Shown here: positions 1-8,336 of the stretch, in pieces
How positions within the stretch are numbered: the stretch's first letter is position 1
Layout: every line of letters starts with the position of its first letter
DNA from: Liopterus haemorrhoidalis
Lineage: Eukaryota > Arthropoda > Insecta > Coleoptera > Dytiscidae
Length of the DNA: 64,000 nucleotides
Direction: 5' to 3'
NCBI GenBank assembly: GCA_963971575.1
Contig: OZ020612.1
Coordinates: forward strand, 34,637,916 to 34,701,915
The notes under the pieces: generated by a model
Told to the model about the DNA's origin: nothing
Databases searched by the model: none
What the model saw: the letters and a program-made list of their open reading frames with translations, nothing else
Position numbers and translations under genes: made by a program

Positions 1-517
1 ATGTATTTATTTGACCTATCAGTATGTATTTTCTTCTTTATTATGAGCTGCGATATATGTTTCTAAATTAAGTAAATAAAGTGTAAAAGGTGCCCCGTAT
101 GGGCCACTACGGGCCCCAGGATGGGCGATCAGTTGCAGACTGTTTGTTAAATGACTTGAATGGACTTCAATTATTTAACGAAATATTAAGTTCTAGGGAA
201 ATATTTCCCGCACTTCAACAAAACCCGTAATAAGTGTGGAGCACATAATAGACAATGTATTCATATCTTCATTTCCTAATTTTTCTATAGCTTAAATATA
301 TTTTGTAACTCTGCCTATAACTATATCTATATGTAGGGCACAGGAGATTTTTAAAATTAAAATTAAGCCAAAACTTAGCGCGAAAACGACGTGTGACGTC
401 ATAACCCCTTCTAAGTGACGCAGTACACTACTAGTCTACCCAGTGTACAGCGAGCAGCCCACATACTTTGTTGTGAACTTATTTGCTTGTATAACTTTTA
501 TAGGTTATGTAAAGTTA
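1..517. other. Intergenic AT-rich DNA, no gene seen
   Basis: No convincing reading frame or known repeat is visible. A perfect CRE-like octamer TGACGTCA lies at 394-401. A short GC-rich inverted repeat built from GGGCC blocks lies near 95-120. Confidence 0.5.
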
Positions 518-761
518 TTTTTTTTTTTATTTTATTTTACTTCGGCCTGTTTCTGCAACGAGGCTAATCGCCGATGCCAGGGGGCGTGCTCCTACACCTG
601 GATGAGGGGTGAATGATTGTGAAAATGAGAATAATGTAAACATATTATTCTCGTCCGAATAATATCACCAACGAAGGACGCTCGAACCACCGACCGCCAG
701 TCAGACTGTTTCTAACAGTCTAAAACTGCACGACTTAATGCGCTCGGCCACTCCGTTGGCT
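518..761 (-). mobile_element. tRNA-derived SINE, family 1 (copy 1)
   Basis: Read on the minus strand, the element starts at 761 with a class II tRNA-like head. It has an A box (TGGCCGAGCGC), a B box (GGTTCGAGCG), and a 7-bp acceptor-like stem pairing GCCAACG with CGTTGGT. The head is followed by a tRNA-unrelated body and an A-rich tail of AAAATAAAATA type at 518-540. A 14-bp target duplication with one mismatch flanks it (504-517 and 762-775, GTTATGTARAGTTA). A second copy lies at 61560-61812. Such elements are transcribed by RNA polymerase III and moved by LINE machinery; the partner LINE is unknown. Confidence 0.88.
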
Positions 762-864
762 GTTATGTAGAGTTAGAGTAATTTTAATTAAAATAAAGTT
801 TAATTCTATAAAAACAATTTATACATGTTTACCGAATTAAATTTTATATTAAAGTATATAAAAT

Positions 865-1077
865 ATGGAAGATCCAGGCCCCAGTACTTCGAAACATAGT
901 CGAAAATATTGTTTAGTACCGATGTGCACAAATAGTTCAAATAGAAATCCAAAAAAACAATTTATATCATTACCTGATGGCGAAAAACAACAGAAAAGGC
1001 GAAATTTGTGGCTGAAAGCTATGAGGCGAAATAAAACCGATATTTCAGAAAAAAGTAACTTTATGTTGTGTACATAA
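865..1077 (+). CDS. THAP-type zinc-finger domain, N-terminal exon or relic
   Basis: A 70-codon frame with an ATG start. It has an acidic, Ser/Pro-rich lead of about 13 residues, then a THAP-like pattern: Cys-x3-Cys (YCLVPMC), a basic stretch, the invariant-type Trp (NLWLKAMRR) and a third Cys (FMLC) just before the end. THAP domains bind DNA through C2CH zinc coordination and occur in P-element-type transposases and in host regulators. The final Cys-x2-His is missing: the frame stops at TAA, and a GT suitable as a splice donor (TGTGTACAT) sits exactly at the third Cys codon, so the His may lie in a later exon. A TATATAAA-like box lies just upstream. It could equally be a decayed transposase fragment. 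Confidence 0.6.
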   Translation: MEDPGPSTSKHSRKYCLVPMCTNSSNRNPKKQFISLPDGEKQQKRRNLWLKAMRRNKTDISEKSNFMLCT

Positions 1078-1647
1078 ATGCATCAATGTTGGGTAAATTA
1101 TCACTCTGAGCCCTAACAAAATCTTAATCTGCCATTTTAATAATAAATGCGTGAAAAATTGTTTAAAAACAAATCCAAAACTCTCGAACAATACAATATA
1201 CACACGTAAAGATTATGTTGTAGCTGTATCTGTGACGTCAAACCCCAGTCGTTTGACGTCATACTCAGTCATATTTACTCGGCAACCTTCGCGCCGTGGT
1301 CGGCTTATTTCAAATTTACAATATTTTAATTACAAAATTTGGCTATAATATTAATTAAAATGTGATTTTTGTTTTGTTAGGTGACATAACTAACATTAAC
1401 ATATCAAAAAAATGTAGTTTTAAGGAAATATAAATTTTATGCGTATCCCCTATTCACGTTTAATATATTTAATACTAATATTTTTTTTGTTATGTATTTA
1501 ATAGTTTTGTATTTATATATGGAATAAAATATGTATATTATGAAAATAAAATAGAGAAAATATTTATATAATTATTATAAGATAAATATTTAAAACTTTT
1601 TATATGCAGATATAAAACTATACATCAAAATCTATATATATATATAG
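1078..1647. other. AT-rich spacer or possible intron, with two CRE-like octamers
   Basis: No protein-like frame is visible. Two further perfect TGACGTCA octamers lie at 1233-1240 and 1254-1261, downstream of the THAP frame. A pyrimidine-rich stretch ending in AG occurs near 1370-1380 and another at 1646-1647. This may be intron if the THAP frame and the exon at 1648 belong together, which is not shown. Confidence 0.4.
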
Positions 1648-1872
1648 GTTGAGGCGGAAAATCTTGCGATTCAGTTGGATCTATGTTTATGTATTAACCA
1701 GGGACAATATCCAGCCAAGTTGTTGCAACAGATTTCAATGGGTTTCCGAATTGTATGCATTATGGAACGGATATTTGAGGCTCGATCTCAGGTGCCTCTC
1801 AGGTATAAAACAGCGAGTGTACACGATCATATTAAAAAAACAGTAAAGCTGCGTTCAGAGCTCTTAAATTAG
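1648..1872 (+). CDS. Unrecognised protein, candidate 3'-terminal exon
   Basis: From an AG acceptor at 1646-1647 the sequence is open for 74 codons (phase 0) to a TAG at 1870-1872. The peptide looks cellular rather than random: a hydrophobic/Leu-rich start (AENLAIQLDLCLCINQ), then IVCIMERIFEAR, then a basic amphipathic end (VHDHIKKTVKLRSELL). An internal ATG at 1675 is in frame. I do not recognise the family. The last codons and the stop fall inside the left inverted repeat of the element at 1843-2383, so the C-terminus may be supplied by a transposon or the exon may be truncated. Confidence 0.4.
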   Translation, partial: VEAENLAIQLDLCLCINQGQYPAKLLQQISMGFRIVCIMERIFEARSQVPLRYKTASVHDHIKKTVKLRSELLN

Positions 1873-2383
1873 TAGACTATAAACTATGGCTTGTGTACTG
1901 TTGATTGTCACTAACAAGTTTGTCATATGGTAAAGCGAGCACCCGTACAGACCTCTAAATTTATGCGTTATACGTTGTCGATTGTGAATAATTTTCCACA
2001 CTTTGTAGTTAGTGAGTTGTTTTAATGAGACATACATATAAACACATTGGCTATCTCAGTCTACATCGTAGAGAAAATTTACATTGTATGCCTTTATATA
2101 ACCAAATTACAAAGACGAACAGTAAATATTATCAGTTTAGGTAATTAGGTTAGGTTTAGTTAGTAAAATCTAGAACAGCAGAATTTGGAAAACGATAATA
2201 GATAATAAACATTTTACGAATCTACCTTAGTTGGTTTAAAGACACACATATGTCGCACCATTCGTAACGCATTAATTTACTTAGCTGTAAACGCTACCTT
2301 GAACGTTAAAACTATCAACTAAACTTATCCATAATGCACAGTGAATAGTCTACTAATTTAAAGAGCTCTGAACGCAACTTAAC
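1843..2383. mobile_element. MITE-like element with ~38-bp terminal inverted repeats
   Basis: The left end (1843-1880) and the reverse complement of the right end (2345-2383) share GCGTTCAGAGCTCTT and AAATTAGTAGACTAT with one single-base gap and few mismatches. There is no coding capacity between them. No clear target duplication is visible, so the superfamily is open. Confidence 0.7.
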
Positions 2384-3872
2384 ACACCAATAATTTAGAA
2401 ATGATTTAACAGCCTTCTTGGTATCCAAATTCATTTCCGACTGAAAATATTAATAATCTGTTTGAACTTTTTCCTAATATTTATAAAACGGATCGTTTGT
2501 TTAATATATTAAGTTTAAGTGTTGTGTATAAAGATTATCAATTCCGATATGCTAATTGAAATCATCATACAAAATATTGAAATTTAACCGTTTTATAATC
2601 TGATATTTTACAACGGTTATTGCTTAAACCGGTTTACAGAATTCCGGTTAAACATTTTGAAAAACCAGATTATTGGTTTAGCGTATATGATTTTTATATT
2701 TAAAATAAATTCTATTTTATACATGGGATTTTTTACATGATTTAACTCAAGTGTTCATGTTGAATTGAGTTAAAACGGTACAAAGGGCCATATTGCAATA
2801 TTATCGTACATGTCGCGCCCGTAAGGCCGCGTTTAATATTAAATTAAATTTATCTTAATTTAATTTAAAACATAAAAACTTTTGATGTTTCTTAAAATAT
2901 TGAGTGCCGCAACTTGCCGGATTCAACATATCACAACTCACTAATCCACTGTTACTGACCTGCTCAGTGTGTACACTTCGCTAGTGAAGTTATAATTTTT
3001 TGCAGTTTCTTATTTTAAATACGCGTCTATCGCGAGTTTAGTGATATTACACCTGTTGTTTTATCGTTAAATATTATTTGTGTGTGTTAACTTCACCTAG
3101 GATCTATTCCGAAGAACCCAGGAACCTGTTTTTTGGGACACCAGTGCCACATCTGTAAAATTGGAATTAATATTCTACATATTTATTAAGAATACAGCTA
3201 TTGTAAGTCGATTCCAATTTTACATCTACTTAAATCCATTGTTTATTTAATATATTTTTTGTTGTAATTTAAATTCTGTTTGTTAACGCCTCTGCGCGAT
3301 TTTGCATTTTTTTTTTGTTCACACACGCTGATCTCCTGATCACGTGTGCTGACTTTATTTCAATTTAATTTTTCTACATCTGTAATTTTTGTATTCATTA
3401 TTAATTTTTGTTATAAATTATCAGTGTATTTTATTATATTGTATTTTGTGGCACTGTATTTTATTTATGTGATACGTCCATCGTGTTGAGCATCGTTCTC
3501 CGCATTGTTTGTCGCTTGGCTAGGGTTTTCAGAGACGTCGTGGGATTTCTAGGTTTGGTTCCTCCATAGCCATTACTTGTGGGCCTAGGATTTTACCCGT
3601 CTACACCCCAGCTAGGGCTACCATTACCCTTGTGTTAGTCTCCTAAAGCAGCCCCTAGAAGCAGAAGAGTTTTTGATCCCCTCTCCTTTCCTCTAGGTCG
3701 TCCGTGTCTTCCCCTGCAACTCAACTCGGTGCGTTTGTGTCACATAACTTCCGTATTTCTTTCTATATTCCAGCCTTCTGCTGGTGGTCCTTAGAGGCGT
3801 CCGCCGCGAAGACCATTTGTGTGACTGTCTGGCCACCCTACATTCTAAGGCGGGGAGCCACATTGCGTCTTG
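2384..3872. other. Non-coding DNA with a hairpin and a GC-richer tract
   Basis: No gene is recognised. A 13-bp inverted repeat (GTAAAATTGGAAT at 3155-3167 with its complement at 3211-3223) can fold into a hairpin. 3470-3870 is distinctly richer in G and C than its surroundings and resembles retroelement UTR sequence, but no domain supports that. Confidence 0.4.
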
Positions 3873-4999
3873 CTATATAATTAGCAAGTGTGTGTATGTG
3901 ATCTGGGTAACATTGTGACGTCAATTTTTCCTAATGTTCTCGTGATTAGCTAACTGGGGACTCTTGAGATCTTTTGATTAACAGGTATTTTGCAGATTTT
4001 TATTTTATTTTTTTTAAATTTTTTGGTCTTAGCTACAATGGCCATTAACCAGGATATCTTTTATTTTTATTACTGGTGCACCCGTTGCCAACTGTGTTGG
4101 CAGACAAATCATTACCTTAATGTGGAACTTGCTCGACACCTCAGACTTCTTTCTCTAGCCATACGCCTAACTTCATCCAATTCAAATTGAATCAACTCTT
4201 CGCCCATTATTAAAAACTGGACAAATAATGAGCATTATTCCGAATCATTAATTCATTAACTTTTTAGATGGGAAAACGATTCATTTTCACTCAGTACATT
4301 ATATTTATAATGTTAAACCTAAAAATGATTTGAGACATTAAATTTAAAATATATTTATTAAAATTAATTTTCCATCATATATATAAAAATGAATATTTGT
4401 GGCTATGTCCGAAAATTCTAACCCACTTCCAGATATGCTACCGAGTTGAAATTTTGCATACAGGTAGAAAATGTCTTCACCATAACTAGAAAAATCGAAA
4501 ATCTCAAAAAAGTCCCACCAGAAACGAGAAATTAATAATTTAGTTTTTAATTATATTGGACCATTGGAATATCTATTAAATATGCAGTGAGGGAAAAGGA
4601 ATTTTCGTTCAATAGTTGATTGGATGACTATATTCAGATAGTGGCTCTTCGGGCGGCATCGGAAATGTTCGGCTCAAATATTGTCGGTAAACAGCACTGA
4701 TCTTCAGTTATTTAGCAAAACTATGACAGATATGTAGAACGAGACACCATCTATATAATATTTTTTTATTTTTGCCGATATTTATGAACTTTATTATTAT
4801 GGTTTATTTATTTTTATTTTTGACGAATCTTTTTTAAAAACAGTTTGACATATTTTAACCAAATGATAATAGAGTAAAACCAGGGCCGAACAGAGGCCAT
4901 ATATCATCTAAAAATTCTCATTCTAAGGGAGTGTTTCTGGATTAAAACTGTTAACTTAAAAACTTAAAATAACATTTTAACATATTTTTTTAATTGCAC

Positions 5000-5490
5000 C
5001 CCGAAAGAAATAAATTGCTATTTTTTATTCTATAAAACGTTCCTTGGACATAGTCATGAAATTCGGAAAGCATATTCTCTCCATGTGTAAGCACCCCCAA
5101 ACAAGAGATTTTTTGAAATTCGACCCCAAGGGGGTGAAATATGATTTCAAGGATTCCTCAATATATCTCGGTACCAATTAGATATCGACTTAGTTTTTGC
5201 TTATAAAGGTTACAAATATTTATGAACGAAATTCAGGATTTTGCCCTAAACAACCCTTAAATCTACATTCGGGGTCAATTGTAGAACGCTTCTCATTTCC
5301 TATGTTTATTGAGATAACAATCCGTTTTGGCATATAAGTGTCTTTTTAAAATCTTCAGAAATTTATTGAGTTTTTTTTTTTTTTAATAATTTCACTCCTA
5401 AAGGGGCAAAATGCTTTTTCACTGATTCCTCAATATCTCTTAGGCCCAATGAGAGATATAGACTTAAGTTTTGCTGATAGAGGTTACCCA
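5000..5490 (+). repeat. Single copy of the tandem-unit Helitron module inside HP
   Basis: This stretch matches, in element orientation, the repeated unit of the Helitrons at 20851-26639 and 47839-51684: the ACGTTCCTTGGACATAG part, the CTCTCCATG...GTAAGCACCCCC part, the GACCCCAAGGGGGTGAAAT palindromic part and the TAGATATCGACTTAG part. It shows that HP shares internal sequence with that family. Confidence 0.75.
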
Positions 5491-5836
5491 TACACGTGTA
5501 CAACAACGTAATTAAGAATTTTATATTAATCACATTAAAATACTATGGCGGTGAACAGCACCGTAGCAACGGGGTGGCGTCGGGGCATTTGCCAGGAGCG
5601 CGAGGTTTTATAAGATCGCGGGGTTTGATAAGGGCGCCGGGTCTCATGAGGAGTGCCATTGCGGGTGAAAGCGGGGTTTTTTTCGTTCTTCCTTCACTTG
5701 AATTTGGGTAGTGAGGACCTTTTTTTGCTCTTCACTTGAATGTGGGAGGTGAGGATTTTTGTCTTTGCCGAAAACATTGCTACGGCTCTGGCGGTGAAAC
5801 TATAAAAGATTACATATTCAATATATATATACGAAG
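5490..5836. other. GC-rich part of HP with short repeats
   Basis: There is no gene. 5540-5670 is GC-rich (GGGGTGGCGTCGGGGC). At 5690-5760 a ~40-bp motif (GCTCTTCACTTGAAT...GGAGGTGAGGA) occurs twice; the same motif recurs inside the adjacent hAT MITE. Confidence 0.5.
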
Positions 5837-6052
5837 CAGTGGCGGACTTTCGCAGAGACAAAAAAGACATTTGTCTTGGACCCGTAATTTTCAAGGGCCT
5901 GGATTTGGGAGGTGAGAACCTTTTTTTTGCTCTTCACTTGGATTTGAGAGGTGAAGAAGACCTTTTTTTTGCTCTTCACTTTGAACGCCTCTAGGTTGAG
6001 GGCCCGTAAATCAAAAATGTCGTGGGCCCGGCGAAGGCTTGATCTGCCACTG
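5837..6052. mobile_element. hAT MITE, 216 bp
   Basis: Terminal repeats CAGTGGCGGACT and GATCTGCCACTG. A perfect 8-bp target duplication ATACGAAG lies at 5829-5836 and 6053-6060. The inside holds two copies of a GCTCTTCACTTGGATTTG-type repeat and no transposase. Confidence 0.92.
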
Positions 6053-6660
6053 ATACGAAGGACTTAGGGTTTAATATTGCTACAAAAATGTTCCCGAGGA
6101 TATATGTCCCAGATTTTTTATTTTTACTTTTCGACGACAATTATAACATTAAATTTGCTGTTGAACATTTGCGTAGCCCCTAAGACTATACGAATAAATT
6201 TTCTTCGGTGGCAAGAGCATTTATTAACGGTAAAAAGTGCTCTGACCTATATTGGTACGATTTATAGATCAAGAATAATCACGGAATAATTATAATAAAT
6301 ATCATAACAAATAACTTCATAAGGTACAAGATAAAATGCTTCAAGTGACCAGCGCCGCCTTGGGCGATGAGTGATTCTCACATGAGCAACTGTTTGTGGC
6401 ATTTTCCTAGGTTAGCACAACGGGACACCTATACGTGCTGTTACCAAATGACTGTACTATCAATGTTTATAAAGAAGCCCTTACTTACATTATTTGTGTA
6501 AGAAGAACATATCAATACAATAGTTGATTAAAACAAATAAATATATTTGAACCCTCCAAAACCTTCGCACCAAGCCAGTCTTAAACCGATTCTGCCATGG
6601 GTCCAACCTAAGCCGGCTACGACTACTTTTTCGGTAGCGAAGCAGCGGGTATACTGCTAG

Positions 6661-7175
6661 TTTTCTTATATAATATAAAAATACGCACACGGAAAAAACG
6701 CACACGGATTAATACGCACACGGAAAAAAGCACACATGAAAAAATACACACACGGAAAAAAGCGTACTTACACTATATCTCAAATCAGGAGGTAGATTTA
6801 CAATATCCCACTGAACACTGCGCATGCGTCACACACACGTCATTTGTTCAATATACAGAGATTCTAAACAGGTGGGACTGTGCAGAACTTTTAAAACACA
6901 ATTTATTTTTAGGTGGTTTATAAAAAAACAAAAAAATAAACAGTTATCAACCATAACCTAAGATAGTGCATTTAAGGTGAATCACTGTCCCTGGCCCTGC
7001 GCAGAACAGTTAAAATACAATTTATTTTTAGGTGGTTTATAAAAAAATAATAAACAGTTAACAACCATAACCTAAGATAGTGCTTTTAAGGTGAATCACT
7101 GTCCCTAACCCTGCACAGAACAGTTAAAATACAATTTATTTTTAGGTGGATTATAAAAAAAAAAAAAAAAGTTAT
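6661..7175. repeat. ~120-bp tandem repeat of Helitron HA
   Basis: Three partial units between about 6890 and 7175 share CAATTTATTTTTAGGTGG, CAACCATAACCTAAGATAG and AAGGTGAATCACTGTCCC. The same array, without the Gypsy insertion, is at 46655-46975. The Gypsy insertion interrupts the last unit. Confidence 0.8.
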
Positions 7176-7181
7176 CAACCA

Positions 7182-7282
7182 TGTAATAACTAAGAAATAT
7201 AACTAGAATTGTAAGCGTTTATTTAACTGACTTATATACAATAACAACTGTTTTTCACCCATCCAACGGCCTACTTATCACA
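7182..7282 (-). repeat. 3' LTR of the Gypsy element
   Basis: 101 bp. On the minus strand it carries TATATAAG at 7231-7238 and AATAAA at 7218-7223, so promoter and poly(A) signal are almost adjacent. No difference from the 5' LTR was seen. Confidence 0.95.
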
Positions 7283-7295
7283 TTTCTTTCCCCCC
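7283..7295 (-). promoter_or_regulatory. Polypurine tract of the Gypsy element
   Basis: On the minus strand GGGGGGAAAGAAA abuts the 3' LTR directly. This is the expected place for plus-strand DNA priming in reverse transcription. Confidence 0.88.
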
Positions 7296-7307
7296 AAATA
7301 AAATTGG

Positions 7308-8336
7308 TTAATTGCCCCCCAAACGATCATATTTGAGGCGTTCAGGAGCACGATTTTGTCGTTGTGGCCGTAGTGTTCTCTCCAGATTCTGTCTTGTTGA
7401 ATCTAATTGCGCAGGTGCTCTTATTGGATCTTCGGCTGGACTCTGAAGATTATCTTGCTGTTTTCTGGAAACTGATCTGTAATTTAAAATTTTTTTATTT
7501 TGATCATTGGTTTTAACTAAAATATTAGTTCCATTTTCGGGAACTTTGCGTAAGTGATCAGCATGGCAAAATCGTGTCTTGTACCCCACTTTTACTAAGT
7601 AGGTTGTAGGGCTACATATTTTTAGTATTTTTCCCTTGAACCATAATATGTGTTCATTTCGAACGCTTCGAACCCAGACTTCTTCATCTAATGAAAATTC
7701 TCGATTGTCTCTCTTTTTGTCTAAATTTTCTTTAAGAATTTCTTGTTTAAATTTCATTTCTTCAGAAAAATTGGGCTTCAACATAGTCAATTTTGTTCGG
7801 ACTGTCCTTTTCAGAAAAAGTTCTGTGGGTGAGTAGCCTGTAGTCGTGTGAGGAGTATTTCTGTAGGCAAACAAGAAGCAAGCAATTTTATGTTGTAAAG
7901 ACCTTTTATCATTCTTTCTCAAATCGTGTATGCATTGCTTTAATAATGCAGTTTTAAAAGTCTTAACAGCATTTTCAGCTGCGCCATTAGATTTTGGATG
8001 GTAAGGCGGGGTTAATATTAACCTGATTCCATTACCTTGAAGAAATTTTTTAAATTCTACACTTGTAAATTGTGGACCATTATCTGAAACGATAGACTCG
8101 GGTAAACCAAAATTAGCAAACAAATTTCGGAGGGTATTAATTGTCGCTAAAGTTGTAATCTGGGACATTATCTGAACATCAACCCATTTAGAATAGCTAT
8201 CAAGAATTATTAAAAAATAATGTTTACCAGATTGTGCAAAATCTAAGTGAATTCGTTGCCAAATTCGCCGTGGCCATGTCCAAGGATGGTGAGTAGATTC
8301 TTTTATATCTGGTTGACTGATTGACAAATATCGCAA
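7308..8336 (-). CDS. pol: Gypsy pol, integrase core and C-terminus (frame -1 to gag-pol)
   Basis: An open frame of 342 codons whose first codon is TTG, so it is not an independent gene start. It encodes the DDE integrase core that inserts the cDNA: first Asp in RIHLDFAQ, second Asp in SDNGPQFTS, Glu in NGAAENAVKTF, then a C-terminal DNA-binding region ending in a basic tail. It follows the H2C2 zinc finger at the end of the upstream frame, overlapping it by 34 bp in the -1 frame. The upstream frame reads through the zinc finger and stops just where the core should begin. No classical slippery heptamer is evident, so a one-base indel is more likely than programmed frameshifting. Confidence 0.9.
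   Translation of the reverse strand: MRYLSISQPDIKESTHHPWTWPRRIWQRIHLDFAQSGKHYFLIILDSYSKWVDVQIMSQITTLATINTLRNLFANFGLPESIVSDNGPQFTSVEFKKFLQGNGIRLILTPPYHPKSNGAAENAVKTFKTALLKQCIHDLRKNDKRSLQHKIACFLFAYRNTPHTTTGYSPTELFLKRTVRTKLTMLKPNFSEEMKFKQEILKENLDKKRDNREFSLDEEVWVRSVRNEHILWFKGKILKICSPTTYLVKVGYKTRFCHADHLRKVPENGTNILVKTNDQNKKILNYRSVSRKQQDNLQSPAEDPIRAPAQLDSTRQNLERTLRPQRQNRAPERLKYDRLGGN

Larger units (their letters stand above)
4375..6660 (+). mobile_element. Helitron HP (non-autonomous) inside HA
   Basis: It starts TCATATATATAAAAATG after A4374 and ends GTAGCGAAGCAGCGGGTATACTGCTAG before T6661. The flanking HA sequence is exactly continuous across the A^T site when compared with the uninterrupted copy at 46422/46423. 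The 3' end is related to those of the tandem-unit Helitrons at 20.9-26.6 and 47.8-51.7 kb. It contains a stretch (5000-5490) resembling their internal unit, a GC-rich tract and a hAT MITE. No transposase is encoded. Confidence 0.82.
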
